64,000 bases of DNA from a virus. Below the pieces are notes generated by a model. That model was given only the letters and a program-made list of their open reading frames with translations, had not been told where the DNA came from and did not search any database. The position numbers were made by a program, and so were the translations under genes. Shown in pieces: positions 51,633 through 60,043 of the stretch; the stretch's first letter is position 1, and each line of letters starts with the position of its first letter. The stretch is taken from the IMG/VR virus record IMGVR_UViG_3300042731_001312, positions 37,110 to 101,109 of that record. One strand, written 5' to 3'.

Positions 51633-53819
51633 ATGGCAAAATTAAATGACTTATTGATTGTCGAAATGTCTTCGTCTCAATTGAGCGTCGCTCAATCAGA
51701 GAACAAAGATTATATTCTAGAGGGTATCTTTGGAGAAATTGACTCCAAAAATAAAAATAATCGTATCTATACTGAAGATGAGTATGTACCTCAGATTCAG
51801 CAACTGCAAGATAAGATTAAATCATCAAAGCTATTAGGTGAGTTAGATCACCCACAGCAATTTGATGTTTCCCTAAAGAATGTATCACACATTATCGAAG
51901 AACTTTATTACGACAAAGACAACAAACAAGTAAAAGGTAAAATCAGACTTTTAGATACTGATGCTGGTAGACAAGCTAAAGCTCTTGTTGATGCAGGTGT
52001 ACCTTTACAAATTTCTTCTAGAGCGGCAGGTGCTGTTGAATCTAATGGTAAAGTAAAAATCAAGCAATTATTTACTTATGACCTAGTAGCAGATCCTGGT
52101 TTCGCTAATGCCGAGTTAAAGAGAGTAAACGAATCTTATGGATTCGATAACGAATCAGGTCTATGGATCTATGAAATGAACGGCGAAGGAGAAGTTGCAC
52201 AAGAAATTACTGAAACCAATATTGAAACAAATAATAATAAAAACATGGCAGAATTTGTAAAGGCTGAAGATTTCCACAAGTATTCTGAGTACTTAGCTGG
52301 TGAAATTAAGTCAATTAAAGAGTCTATCGACGCGAAAAGCGAAGATACTACGTTAGAGAACGTAAAGTCTCATAACGACCACATCGTCGAAAGCGTAAAT
52401 ACTCTCTCAGAATACGTAGAGTATTTAGCCGGCAAATTAGACGAGTCAATTCAATATACAGAGCATGTTGCTGAGAAAGCTGACCAAGGTATTTCTTACA
52501 CTGAGACTGTTGCAGAAAAATTAGATCAAGGTATTCAATACTCTGAGCACTTAGCTGAAGCTATCGGTAAAGTTAAGGATTTCGCTAATTATTTAGCTGA
52601 AGCACACAATGAAGGTACAGATACTGCTAAGAATTTATTATCTTATGTAGAATACTTAAAAGAAAACCTACAATCTGTTTCTGAGTATGCTGAATATATC
52701 GCAACACAAATCAATGAAAATTTAGTAACTGAAGAAGAAACTGAAGAAGTAGCTGAAGAAGAAGTTGAAGAAACTGAAGAGGCACACCACGAAGAAGTTG
52801 AAGAAACTGAAGAAGTAGCTGAAGAAGATGAGGCTGGTGAAGGTGCTGAAGAAGTAGTTGACGAAGAAGACGAAGCTGGTGAAGGTGCTGAAGAAGTAGT
52901 TGACGAAGAAGATGAGGCTGGTGAAGGTGCTGAAGAAGTAGTTGACGAAGAAGAAGTAGCTGAAGAAGATGAGGCTGGTGAAGGTGCTGAAGAAGTAGTT
53001 GACGAAGAAGAAGCTGCAGAAGAAGTTGAAGAAACTGAAGAAGTTACTGAAGACGATGATGCTGAAGAGCCTGGTCAAGAAAAAGAAGACGCTGAAGATG
53101 ACATCGAAGAAATTGGTGACAATTCAGAAGAAGGTGATGTAGATCCTAAAGGTGACATCGGTGAGCCTGCAGAAGAATTAGAAGATGAAACTGTAAAATC
53201 AGACGCTGAAGTTGAAGATGAGACTGAAGAGGCTGAACCAGGTGAGTCTGAAGAAGAGGCTGAAGGTGAAGATGGCGCACACGACCCATTAGAATCTTAC
53301 AAAAAAGAAATTTCATCTAAATTAGACGCTCTAGTTGAAGCTGCACAGGTTAAAGAAAATGAAAACCCATCTTTCTTTAAGATTGTATCTGCCACAACTC
53401 AAGAGAAATATAACGCTCTAAATGAAGATGCTAAAACTGAAGTTAGACAAAAGGTTGCTAAGAGAGGTTTCATGACTGAAGCACAAATCAACGCTATCGT
53501 TGAAAGTGCAGAAGCAGTAGTTGAATCTAGAAACTCTGAGCCTTTCTTTATCACTGCAATGCCTGCAGAGTACAAAGAGAAATTTGAAGCTCTAACTGAA
53601 GCAAAACAAAATCAAATCAAAGCTCAAGCTAATTACCATACTCTAAATACTGAGTATCAAGTTAGAAACTTCTGGGAAACTAGAGATCTAAGAGAGGTAA
53701 AAGTTGACCTAGAAAAATTACAAGCGGTAAACGAATCAGCAGTAAAATCTGATGAGAAGAAGCCACTTTATGATGTTTCTAACTACGCTGATAGCTTAAA
53801 GAAAAGATTTAAAAAGTAA
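51633..53819 (+). CDS. 21: Prohead protease fused to scaffold (gp21-gp22-like)
   Basis: 728 residues. Residues about 20-165 match the gp21 prohead protease: YILEGIFGEIDSKNKNNRIY, GELDHP with candidate His 73, PLQISSRAAGAVE with candidate Ser 128/129, and FTYDLVADPGF. After about 200 come coiled coils with repeated YSEYLAGE/YVEYLAGK/YSEHLAEA patterns, then a very acidic repeat zone, then a helical C-terminus (YADSLKKRFKK). This second half looks like a gp22-type scaffold. An internal ATG at 52245 (residue 205) after an A/T-rich stretch could give free scaffold. T4 keeps the two as separate genes. Confidence 0.88.
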   Translation: MAKLNDLLIVEMSSSQLSVAQSENKDYILEGIFGEIDSKNKNNRIYTEDEYVPQIQQLQDKIKSSKLLGELDHPQQFDVSLKNVSHIIEELYYDKDNKQVKGKIRLLDTDAGRQAKALVDAGVPLQISSRAAGAVESNGKVKIKQLFTYDLVADPGFANAELKRVNESYGFDNESGLWIYEMNGEGEVAQEITETNIETNNNKNMAEFVKAEDFHKYSEYLAGEIKSIKESIDAKSEDTTLENVKSHNDHIVESVNTLSEYVEYLAGKLDESIQYTEHVAEKADQGISYTETVAEKLDQGIQYSEHLAEAIGKVKDFANYLAEAHNEGTDTAKNLLSYVEYLKENLQSVSEYAEYIATQINENLVTEEETEEVAEEEVEETEEAHHEEVEETEEVAEEDEAGEGAEEVVDEEDEAGEGAEEVVDEEDEAGEGAEEVVDEEEVAEEDEAGEGAEEVVDEEEAAEEVEETEEVTEDDDAEEPGQEKEDAEDDIEEIGDNSEEGDVDPKGDIGEPAEELEDETVKSDAEVEDETEEAEPGESEEEAEGEDGAHDPLESYKKEISSKLDALVEAAQVKENENPSFFKIVSATTQEKYNALNEDAKTEVRQKVAKRGFMTEAQINAIVESAEAVVESRNSEPFFITAMPAEYKEKFEALTEAKQNQIKAQANYHTLNTEYQVRNFWETRDLREVKVDLEKLQAVNESAVKSDEKKPLYDVSNYADSLKKRFKK
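52245..52247 (+). promoter_or_regulatory. Candidate internal start for free scaffold
   Basis: In-frame ATG at residue 205, preceded by ACAAATAATAATAAAAAC, which looks like this phage's intergenic leaders and encodes a NNNKN linker. It would yield a 524-residue scaffold beginning MAEFVKAEDFHKY. Confidence 0.5.
52821..53003 (+). repeat. Four 42-base acidic coding repeats
   Basis: Units at 52821-52862, 52863-52904, 52905-52946 and 52962-53003 (a 15-base insertion before the last) encode EEDEAGEGAEEVVD. DNA copies are nearly identical, so the array could change length by slippage. Confidence 0.92.
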
Positions 53820-53820
53820 A

Positions 53821-53829
53821 GATATATAA
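53821..53829 (+). promoter_or_regulatory. Late-promoter-like GATATATAA before the major capsid gene
   Basis: Exact 9-mer one base after the protease-scaffold stop; gives a capsid leader of about 100 bases, longest of the late leaders. Confidence 0.72.
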
Positions 53830-53847
53830 ACAACAATCGACGATATA

Positions 53848-53894
53848 GGGTGACAGAAGCAAAACACCCAAGCAAGTCGAGTTCCTAACGGAAC
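53848..53894 (+). promoter_or_regulatory. Structured 5' leader of the major capsid gene
   Basis: Two hairpins: GGGTG / CACCC (53848-53869) and GTTCC-TAAC-GGAAC (53881-53894). They lie between the late promoter and the ATG at 53932 and may stabilise the abundant message. Confidence 0.5.
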
Positions 53895-53931
53895 ATTAAT
53901 AAAAACCATTGAAAAAAATAAAATCTGAAAA

Positions 53932-55326
53932 ATGGCAAATTTAATTAACGAAGCTGAGATCAGAAATACTTGGGCTCCTATTATCGAGGAAGCTACTGGT
54001 ATCAATGAATCAGCAAAACTAGCTTGGATGTCGGAATACTGCCACAATCACAAGCTTTATGAAGATGCTAACATCGTATCTCTTAACCCAGGTATGACAT
54101 TAGCAGGTATGGGTGACACTGCGTTCCCAACATCAACTGCAAACGGTTCTGGTGACAAAGCTCCAACTTTATTACCATTAGCAATGCAAGTTGCTGCACA
54201 AACTATCGGTCTTGATTTAGTACCTGTAGTTCCTATGGCTGGTCCAATGGGTCTACTTTCTTACCTAGACTTCGTATACGAAGGTGGTACTTTAGGTGGT
54301 GCTAAGCCTAACTACGCTGACGGTCGTGTTGCTCCAACTTACATCAAAGCTACTGCAGGTGCTGTTGTAGCAGATGCTACTTACGCAACTAAGTTAGATC
54401 AAAAGTCAAGAATTGACGGTAAAGACATCTGGAAAATCGAAGACGCAGGTCAAGCTGCTATCGGTGCTGAAGAGTCTTACGTTGACTTATTCACATCTAT
54501 TTCAGGTGTTGAATTAGTTGCTGCTCTAGAAGACCACATTCCTGGTTTCTCTGGTGCTAACGATGCAGGCGCGCCAATGTCAAGAGGTTTAGGTGAATCT
54601 ACTCCTGACAAAGTAATGGGTCTAAGCTTATTCTCTAAGTCAGTTTCTGCAGAAACTTTCCAAGTTGCTGCTGCTGTAACTAGAGAGCAAGTTCAAGATC
54701 TTAAGCAATTCGGTGTTGACGCTGTTGCTCAAGTAGAAGCAGTTTTAACTAACGAATTGACTCAGTCAATCAACAACCACATCTTAACCAAGATGAGATC
54801 TATCGCTGGTGAAAACCTATTCGGTGCTGGTCAGAAATTAGATCTAGATCTTTCTGCTGGTGAAACTAAAGGTGACGCACACAGAAGAATCTTAACAGCT
54901 ATCTTAGCTTCTGCGAACTTAATCGCTCAAAGAGGTAGAAGAGGTGCTGGTAACTTCGCTGTAGTAGGCGGTAAAGTTGCTTCTGCATTACAAGGTGTTG
55001 CTGGTTTCGTTGCTTACCCAATGGCTAACACTGTAAACCAAGTTGCTGGTGCAATCTATCCTTTAGGTTCGATCGCTGGTATCAACGTTTACACTGACCC
55101 ATCAATCTCTTTCGACTCAGTAGAAGTACTAGTTGGTAGAAAAGGTGACGGTAACGGTCCAGGTCTTGTATTCATGCCTTACTTAATGGCTGAATCAGTA
55201 CAAGCTATCGTTGAAGGCACAATGGCTCCTAAAGTAGCTGTTAAGTCTAGATACGCTCTAGTTGAAGCTGGTTTCCACCCAGGTACTCAATACGAGAAAT
55301 TTGAACTAGAAAACTTCAATCTATAA
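53932..55326 (+). CDS. 23: Major capsid protein, T4 gp23-like
   Basis: 464 residues. The N-terminal region IRNTWAPIIEEATG...SAKLAWMSEYCHNHKLYEDA aligns with the T4 gp23 pro-segment (LLNKWKPLLEG...), and LYE/D at residue 44 is a possible prohead-protease cut, before SLNPGMTLAGMGD. VVPMAGPMGLLSYLDFVYEGG, VTREQVQDLKQFGVDAVAQVEAVLTNELTQSINNHIL and AQRGRRGAGNFAVVG match gp23 conserved blocks. Codon choice shifts to GGT, GCT, GAC, AAC, TTC compared with neighbours, as for a very highly expressed gene. Followed by a terminator. Confidence 0.95.
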   Translation: MANLINEAEIRNTWAPIIEEATGINESAKLAWMSEYCHNHKLYEDANIVSLNPGMTLAGMGDTAFPTSTANGSGDKAPTLLPLAMQVAAQTIGLDLVPVVPMAGPMGLLSYLDFVYEGGTLGGAKPNYADGRVAPTYIKATAGAVVADATYATKLDQKSRIDGKDIWKIEDAGQAAIGAEESYVDLFTSISGVELVAALEDHIPGFSGANDAGAPMSRGLGESTPDKVMGLSLFSKSVSAETFQVAAAVTREQVQDLKQFGVDAVAQVEAVLTNELTQSINNHILTKMRSIAGENLFGAGQKLDLDLSAGETKGDAHRRILTAILASANLIAQRGRRGAGNFAVVGGKVASALQGVAGFVAYPMANTVNQVAGAIYPLGSIAGINVYTDPSISFDSVEVLVGRKGDGNGPGLVFMPYLMAESVQAIVEGTMAPKVAVKSRYALVEAGFHPGTQYEKFELENFNL

Positions 55327-55353
55327 TCTTAAGATTTATAGAAGTTCATAAAA

Positions 55354-55382
55354 AAGGCCCTCATTCGAGGGCCTTTTCTTTT
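55354..55382 (+). terminator. Rho-independent terminator after the major capsid gene
   Basis: Nine-pair stem AAGGCCCTC / GAGGGCCTT with ATTC tetraloop, then TTCTTTTTT. Confidence 0.9.
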
Positions 55383-55397
55383 TTACCAGCAAATCTA

Positions 55398-55406
55398 GAT
55401 ATATAA
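55398..55406 (+). promoter_or_regulatory. Late-promoter-like GATATATAA
   Basis: Exact 9-mer between the capsid terminator and the ATG at 55433. Confidence 0.7.
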
Positions 55407-55432
55407 ATCATAAGAAACATAAATTGATTAAT

Positions 55433-56503
55433 ATGCTTAATACAAATAAAATCAAATTGTTTGAAGAATTTTCAGCTGGTGAAATCACTAGACCTGAACA
55501 AAATGTAGCTCCCGCTGCTAAAACACAAACAGATTCGATCGCAGTTGACAAGACTGATGGTGCTCAAATTAGAGCAGAGATTATCAAAGACGTTGATGCT
55601 ATTTTAACTAATCTAGAAACTCTATCAACTAGAATCCAAGAAAATCTTAATGGACTTAAAGCAGATGTTGAGGCTGGCGTAGCTGACGAAGACATCCTAG
55701 AAGCCCTTGTAACTATTAACGAAGCCGGCGAAATGAGCAAAAAGCTAATGGATATTATCTGGTATAAGCCAAAGGCTAAAAAGGCCATGGATAAAGTTAA
55801 TAAGATCAAACAAAATGCAGTTGCTATCGATATAGCTGCAAAAGGACTAGACGGTAGTGATGATAAAGAAAAGGCTAAGAAAGATGCTTTAAAATTAAAG
55901 GCAGATTCTGCTAAGAAGAAAGCTGATGATTTAGAAAAGGCAGTTAGAGACAAATTCTCAGATAGAAGTGAAGTTGTAAAAAAGGCTATCGCTAACAAAG
56001 ATATTGAAGGTAGATTAGATGCTATCAAACAAGAGACCGGTATGTCTGATGACCCAAAGAAAAAAGCAGAGCTTAAAAACCAAATGGGTGAACTACAAAC
56101 TCAATTAAAGAAAGAGGAAGACGCTATTAAGCAAATTGAGAAAGACGTTGATCCTGCTGAAGTTGATAATGCAAAACAAGAAATGAAAGATCATCAAGAG
56201 GCTATTAAAGCTTTAAAGAAAGATGGCTGGAAAGATGGTGGACTTCCAAAAGATAAAGAGGGTGAAACCAAAACGATGACTGGACCTGATGGCGATAAGC
56301 AAATATTCCATAAAGTAGGAAAGGCTCCAGCTGGTAAAGGCTCTCCATCCGGTTCCGGAGCAAATGAATCTATTGTTAAAGATGGTTCAGGTAGAACTAA
56401 AGCAGAAAAGATTAATTTAGATACTTTAGAAGAAAAACAAGATCCAATTATTTATGAAGGTATGAGTATTTCTGATAAATTTAAAGCTTTAATGAATAGG
56501 TAA
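55433..56503 (+). CDS. Internal head protein candidate, Lys/Glu-rich
   Basis: 356 residues from the ATG at 55433. N-terminus NKIKLFEEFSAGEI fits the targeting-peptide pattern. Then a helical domain (VDAILTNLETLSTRIQENLNGLK ... KKLMDIIWYKPKAKKAMD), long charged coiled coil, a Gly/Pro/Ser-rich stretch and a short C-terminal peptide (YEGMSISDKFKALMNR). Basic and acidic residues alternate, as in internal or scaffold-like proteins. Sits just downstream of the capsid gene with its own late promoter and terminator. Confidence 0.78.
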   Translation: MLNTNKIKLFEEFSAGEITRPEQNVAPAAKTQTDSIAVDKTDGAQIRAEIIKDVDAILTNLETLSTRIQENLNGLKADVEAGVADEDILEALVTINEAGEMSKKLMDIIWYKPKAKKAMDKVNKIKQNAVAIDIAAKGLDGSDDKEKAKKDALKLKADSAKKKADDLEKAVRDKFSDRSEVVKKAIANKDIEGRLDAIKQETGMSDDPKKKAELKNQMGELQTQLKKEEDAIKQIEKDVDPAEVDNAKQEMKDHQEAIKALKKDGWKDGGLPKDKEGETKTMTGPDGDKQIFHKVGKAPAGKGSPSGSGANESIVKDGSGRTKAEKINLDTLEEKQDPIIYEGMSISDKFKALMNR

Positions 56504-56524
56504 TATCAGAATATAGATATAATG

Positions 56525-56552
56525 AAAAACCCCACTTTCGTGGGGTTTTTTT
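56525..56552. terminator. Bidirectional terminator between convergent genes
   Basis: Eleven-pair stem AAAAACCCCAC / GTGGGGTTTTT with TTTC loop and runs of A and T on the two sides. It serves the plus gene ending at 56503 and the minus gene ending at 56551. Confidence 0.88.
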
Positions 56553-57171
56553 ATTTCCAAGACCAAAGTCTATTTTCTTCTGAATCATGTATGACTATAG
56601 TTTTATCAGTCATCTTAGTATCGTAAAAATATCTATAATCAAATAAACATACATCTGGACCAATTGATTTAAACATTTGTTCTGATAATGCTTTTCCACC
56701 CCATGCCCAGTCTATATCTTCGTATATTGAAAGACATGAGTTTATCATTCTAGAATTAGGAGCTGCTCCTAATACAGTACAGTCTATTAAGGCGGTTTCA
56801 TTACCATCTTGACCTACAGGCCTAACTCCACCAAAGAAAGTAGTTTGGTTATGTAGTTCTTTTAGAATATGATTAAATGATTTTACTGGATTTGCATCGG
56901 CATCAATATAAACTCCTCCAAAATCTCTAAGTAAAAGTAGCCTGGTTCTATCAGCAACATGCGCCGGTTTAAAATGAATACCTATATCTTTTTTCCAATC
57001 TTGTAGAAAAACATCATCTTTGTATTGTTCTTCAAAAACTTCTTTATTAGTCCATAGATTATACTCCCAGTCTGGGTGCAGTTCTTTGACTCTGCGCATA
57101 AATTTTACGCATTTCTCCGGGATTGGTTTGTCTCCAATCCAAATCTGATGTATTATCTTTGGAATACTCAC
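56551..57171 (-). CDS. Glycosyltransferase, sugar-binding DXD family (GT32-like)
   Basis: 206 residues, minus strand, GTG start. IPKIIHQIWIGDKPIPEK is the typical N-terminus of OCH1-like glycosyltransferases, and RLLLLRDFGGVYIDADANPVKSF holds the DXD metal motif. It transfers a sugar from a nucleotide donor. Targets could be host surface glycans, virion proteins, or modified DNA bases. A late-promoter-like element lies on its strand 3 bases before the start. Confidence 0.87.
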   Translation of the reverse strand: MSIPKIIHQIWIGDKPIPEKCVKFMRRVKELHPDWEYNLWTNKEVFEEQYKDDVFLQDWKKDIGIHFKPAHVADRTRLLLLRDFGGVYIDADANPVKSFNHILKELHNQTTFFGGVRPVGQDGNETALIDCTVLGAAPNSRMINSCLSIYEDIDWAWGGKALSEQMFKSIGPDVCLFDYRYFYDTKMTDKTIVIHDSEENRLWSWK

Positions 57172-57174
57172 GAT

Positions 57175-57183
57175 TTATATATC
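57175..57183 (-). promoter_or_regulatory. Late-promoter-like GATATATAA on the minus strand
   Basis: Exact 9-mer on the minus strand; its TAA is the stop of the upstream minus gene (Asp-Ile-stop), and it lies 3 bases before the GTG of the glycosyltransferase. Confidence 0.65.
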
Positions 57184-57669
57184 TAACCTTTTTCTAGCGT
57201 TCTTTTTAGCAAGTTTAAGAAACTCTTCTCGTTCTGCTAGCAGAAGTTTTTTGCATTTTTTGCGAAAGTCAACTGAGGATTTAAGTATACGACTATCCAC
57301 CATAGGTGCCTTTAAAACATCATAGTATTCTGGATGCACGAAGTTCTCCAGGTCAAAATTCATAAACTTAGCCTTGATCGGTTTAAGTGAAATGGCACAA
57401 TACCAATCCACCGTATTATAGGAACGTTCTAGGCCTTTCTCGTCTAATGCTCTATCATTAATTACGTCCCAATAAATTTTAGTGCTTGTCGTTGAATTAG
57501 GTCTTTGCATTCTTAAAACACACTCCATGAACTGGTCATCATCAGACCATTTAGCAAGATTCCTGTGAGTAATTAGAAACTTTCTTAAGAATCTAGGTAA
57601 ATGCTTTAGAATAATGCCATAGCGATTAGCTGGCCAAGGGCCTCCTGTCTTTTCAATGCGTATACTCAT
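57175..57669 (-). CDS. Unknown 164-residue protein upstream of the glycosyltransferase
   Basis: Minus-strand gene; starts MSIRIEKTGGPWPANRYGIILKHLP, contains many basic and aromatic residues (RFLRKFLITHRNLAKWSDDDQFMECVLRMQRP) and a helical C-terminus (KKCKKLLLAEREEFLKLAKKNARKRLDI). Not recognised. It is co-oriented with the glycosyltransferase (3-base gap), so a role in the same sugar pathway is possible. The divergent promoter region 57670-57732 lies upstream. Confidence 0.72.
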   Translation of the reverse strand: MSIRIEKTGGPWPANRYGIILKHLPRFLRKFLITHRNLAKWSDDDQFMECVLRMQRPNSTTSTKIYWDVINDRALDEKGLERSYNTVDWYCAISLKPIKAKFMNFDLENFVHPEYYDVLKAPMVDSRILKSSVDFRKKCKKLLLAEREEFLKLAKKNARKRLDI

Positions 57670-57686
57670 ATAGTATATTTATCGAT

Positions 57687-57715
57687 GAAACTTTTAGGCC
57701 ACTTAGTACTATAAT
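57687..57715 (+). promoter_or_regulatory. Promoter-like GAAAC-18-TATAAT before gp44
   Basis: GAAAC at 57687-57691, TATAAT at 57710-57715; AGTACTATAAT core as in 24799. 18 bases before the ATG at 57733. Confidence 0.62.
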
Positions 57716-57732
57716 AACTAAACTCAAGTTGT

Positions 57733-58689
57733 ATGCAATCAATAAATCAACTCTTTACCGAAAAGTATCGGCCTAAAAATTTAGAAGAACTTATTTTACC
57801 TGACACGGTCATGAATAAGTTTAAAGACGGACTAGTACAGAATATGCTATTTGCTGGCTCACCAGGAACAGGTAAGACCTCTACTGCTAAAGCCGTAGTA
57901 AATCAGTTTGGATTACCTTATCTGTACATCAACGCGTCCACAGATACCTCAGTCGAGGTGATTAGAACTAGAATTATAGACTTTTGTTCAACAGTCTCTA
58001 TTATGGATAAACCAGGCACATTTAAAGTGGTAATTCTTGATGAGGTTGATGGAGTATCAGACCAATTCTTCAAGGCTTTGCGTGCTACAATGGAACAATT
58101 TGCATCTAATTCTAGATTCATTGCCACATGTAATTATATCAATAAACTACCAGACCCAATCCTAAGTCGATTCGAAGTTATTAACTTTGACTTTGATAAA
58201 GAAGAAGAGTCTGAATTGACTAAGAAATATATTCGCAGAGTTTATGAGATCTGTAAACAAGAGGGAATGTCAATTGAGAAAGATGCTCTTGTAGAATTTG
58301 TTAGACGTAACTTCCCAGATCTAAGATCTACTTTAAATAAGTTACAAGGATTTAAGACTCAGGGCACTACAAATATTACAGTGGGCGATGTGAAGAAGTT
58401 TAACTCTGTCTATAAAGATGTATTTGAGTTAATCTTTAATGAGACTGATCCTGCTAAGAATTATCAGCTATTAGTAAGTAATTACTCTAATCGTGTTGAT
58501 GATATTTTACAAACGCTAGGTGAAGAGTTTATCGAATATATAAACCAAGAACAATTGCAAAGTGTGAAGCATATCCCACAGATCATTATTTCTGTAGCTA
58601 AACACCAATCGCAAAGAGTTCATGTGATAGATCCCGTAATTACAATGTTGAGTTGCGTGTACGAAATACAAGGCATAATTAGAGGCTAA
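57733..58689 (+). CDS. 44: Clamp-loader ATPase, T4 gp44-like
   Basis: 318 residues, same as T4 gp44 (319). FTEKYRPKNLEELILP lead, Walker A GSPGTGKT at 42-49, DEVD Walker B at 103-106, SNSRFIATCNYINKLP sensor 1, and LSRFEVI arginine-finger region. It loads the gp45 clamp. The small subunit gp62 is not recognised in this window. Confidence 0.93.
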   Translation: MQSINQLFTEKYRPKNLEELILPDTVMNKFKDGLVQNMLFAGSPGTGKTSTAKAVVNQFGLPYLYINASTDTSVEVIRTRIIDFCSTVSIMDKPGTFKVVILDEVDGVSDQFFKALRATMEQFASNSRFIATCNYINKLPDPILSRFEVINFDFDKEEESELTKKYIRRVYEICKQEGMSIEKDALVEFVRRNFPDLRSTLNKLQGFKTQGTTNITVGDVKKFNSVYKDVFELIFNETDPAKNYQLLVSNYSNRVDDILQTLGEEFIEYINQEQLQSVKHIPQIIISVAKHQSQRVHVIDPVITMLSCVYEIQGIIRG

Positions 58690-58728
58690 AAATGTGTTAA
58701 ATAATTTTTCTATGTCAGATATTTTTAT

Positions 58729-58736
58729 TATATTTG
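58729..58736 (+). promoter_or_regulatory. Bacteroidota-type -7 box candidate, TATATTTG
   Basis: TATATTTG fits the TAnnTTTG -7 consensus of Bacteroidota, 30 bases before the ATG at 58767. No good -33 partner is seen, so weak. Confidence 0.3.
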
Positions 58737-58766
58737 TATAGGAAGCATAAGAAATATAAGAAAGAT

Positions 58767-60038
58767 ATGAAAGTGGGAAAACATACATTACTAATCGACG
58801 GCAATTACTTTGTCTTCAGTAGATTATTTGTCTTACCTAAACCTAAAAGAGGCAAGCTATTAGAAGACGATAAACAAAGAGCGCAGTTTATGCGTAAGTT
58901 GGCCATTGACTTTGCATCAGAGATGCGTAAGTTAAAAATGTTTGTAGACGACGTGGTCTTGGCCGTAGATTCCAAGTCATGGCGTAAAGACCTATTTCCA
59001 GCATCAGACTATAAAGGTACTAGAAAACAAAACAATAACGTAGACTGGCCATCAGTCTATGCTGTTTATGAAGAGTTCCAAAAAGTTGTTGCTGCGAAAG
59101 GTGTTACTGTACACCAAATCCAGGGTGCAGAAGCAGATGATGTAATTTTTGGTTGGTCCACAATGCTTAACGCTCGTGGTAAATCATGCATTGTTTGGTC
59201 AGGCGATAGAGACTTAATTCAATTAGTTAATTACTCAGAGACTAATGATGCGCATACAGTTTGGTACTACAATACTAAAAAGACGCTTTATGCGTATAAT
59301 GGATTTGTTGCGGATATGGAAAGATCAGCAACTGAAGATATGTCACAAGATGACTTAATGTTTAATATGGGCGGCCAGTCTATGTTACGCGATAACTACC
59401 AAAGAGACATCATGGAATGGGTTGCTGCTAATAAAATTAGTGTAACCGAAGTTGATTGTGATGAATTTATCTTTAAAAAGATTCTAGTAGGTGATAAGTC
59501 TGATAACATACCGTCAGTAGTAACTTGGCAAAAAGAAATGAAAGGCGGTAAGTTACGTAATTATTCAATTACTGATAAGACAGCAGAAACCATTTGGAAT
59601 CAGTATATTAAAGAATACAATGGATTTACTATCGACTTCTTATTCTCTTCAGAAGCTAAAGATATTTTATCAGATATTATTTACAGAGTAGTCGGTCAAA
59701 CTTCAACAACACTGATTAAGACTAATCTAACTAGTAATATTGCCCTTATGTTGTTACATAATAAAACAATTCCAGATCCAATTCAAAAGGCTATTTATGA
59801 AGCTATTGAAAGAGATTGGGAGGGTGCAATTGAGTCTAAAGAATCTATCATGGAAATGGATAGAATTTTAGAGGGTACTGACTGGTTAGACGGTGCTAAG
59901 AAGGCCAATTTTGCACCGGATCCATTTGCAGGTATGGATATTCCAGAAGAGAAGGAGGCAGCTCCTAAAATGAAGTTAGTTGGAAAGAAAACTCAAACTA
60001 AGACGGAAACTAAAGATAAAACTAAGAAATTGTTTTAA
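58767..60038 (+). CDS. rnh: RNase H / 5'-3' exonuclease (FEN-like), T4 rnh
   Basis: 423 residues from the ATG at 58767 (upstream TTG at 58734 unlikely). LLIDGNYFVFSRL with D11, GAEADDVIFGW, WSGDRDLIQL and VGDKSDNIPSV are the FEN/5'-nuclease metal-binding motifs, in order. T4 RNase H removes lagging-strand primers. Longer than the 305 of T4, with an extra C-terminal domain and a terminal KKLF, a likely clamp-binding tail. Confidence 0.9.
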   Translation: MKVGKHTLLIDGNYFVFSRLFVLPKPKRGKLLEDDKQRAQFMRKLAIDFASEMRKLKMFVDDVVLAVDSKSWRKDLFPASDYKGTRKQNNNVDWPSVYAVYEEFQKVVAAKGVTVHQIQGAEADDVIFGWSTMLNARGKSCIVWSGDRDLIQLVNYSETNDAHTVWYYNTKKTLYAYNGFVADMERSATEDMSQDDLMFNMGGQSMLRDNYQRDIMEWVAANKISVTEVDCDEFIFKKILVGDKSDNIPSVVTWQKEMKGGKLRNYSITDKTAETIWNQYIKEYNGFTIDFLFSSEAKDILSDIIYRVVGQTSTTLIKTNLTSNIALMLLHNKTIPDPIQKAIYEAIERDWEGAIESKESIMEMDRILEGTDWLDGAKKANFAPDPFAGMDIPEEKEAAPKMKLVGKKTQTKTETKDKTKKLF

Positions 60039-60043
60039 CAGAT

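Noticed and set aside
52821-53003. CRISPR-like array
   Set aside because: Regular 42-base repeats are in frame, contiguous without spacers and encode an acidic peptide.
52722-53078. 118-residue minus-strand ORF
   Set aside because: It is the antisense of the GAA-rich acidic repeats and encodes a meaningless Phe/Ser/Tyr-rich product.
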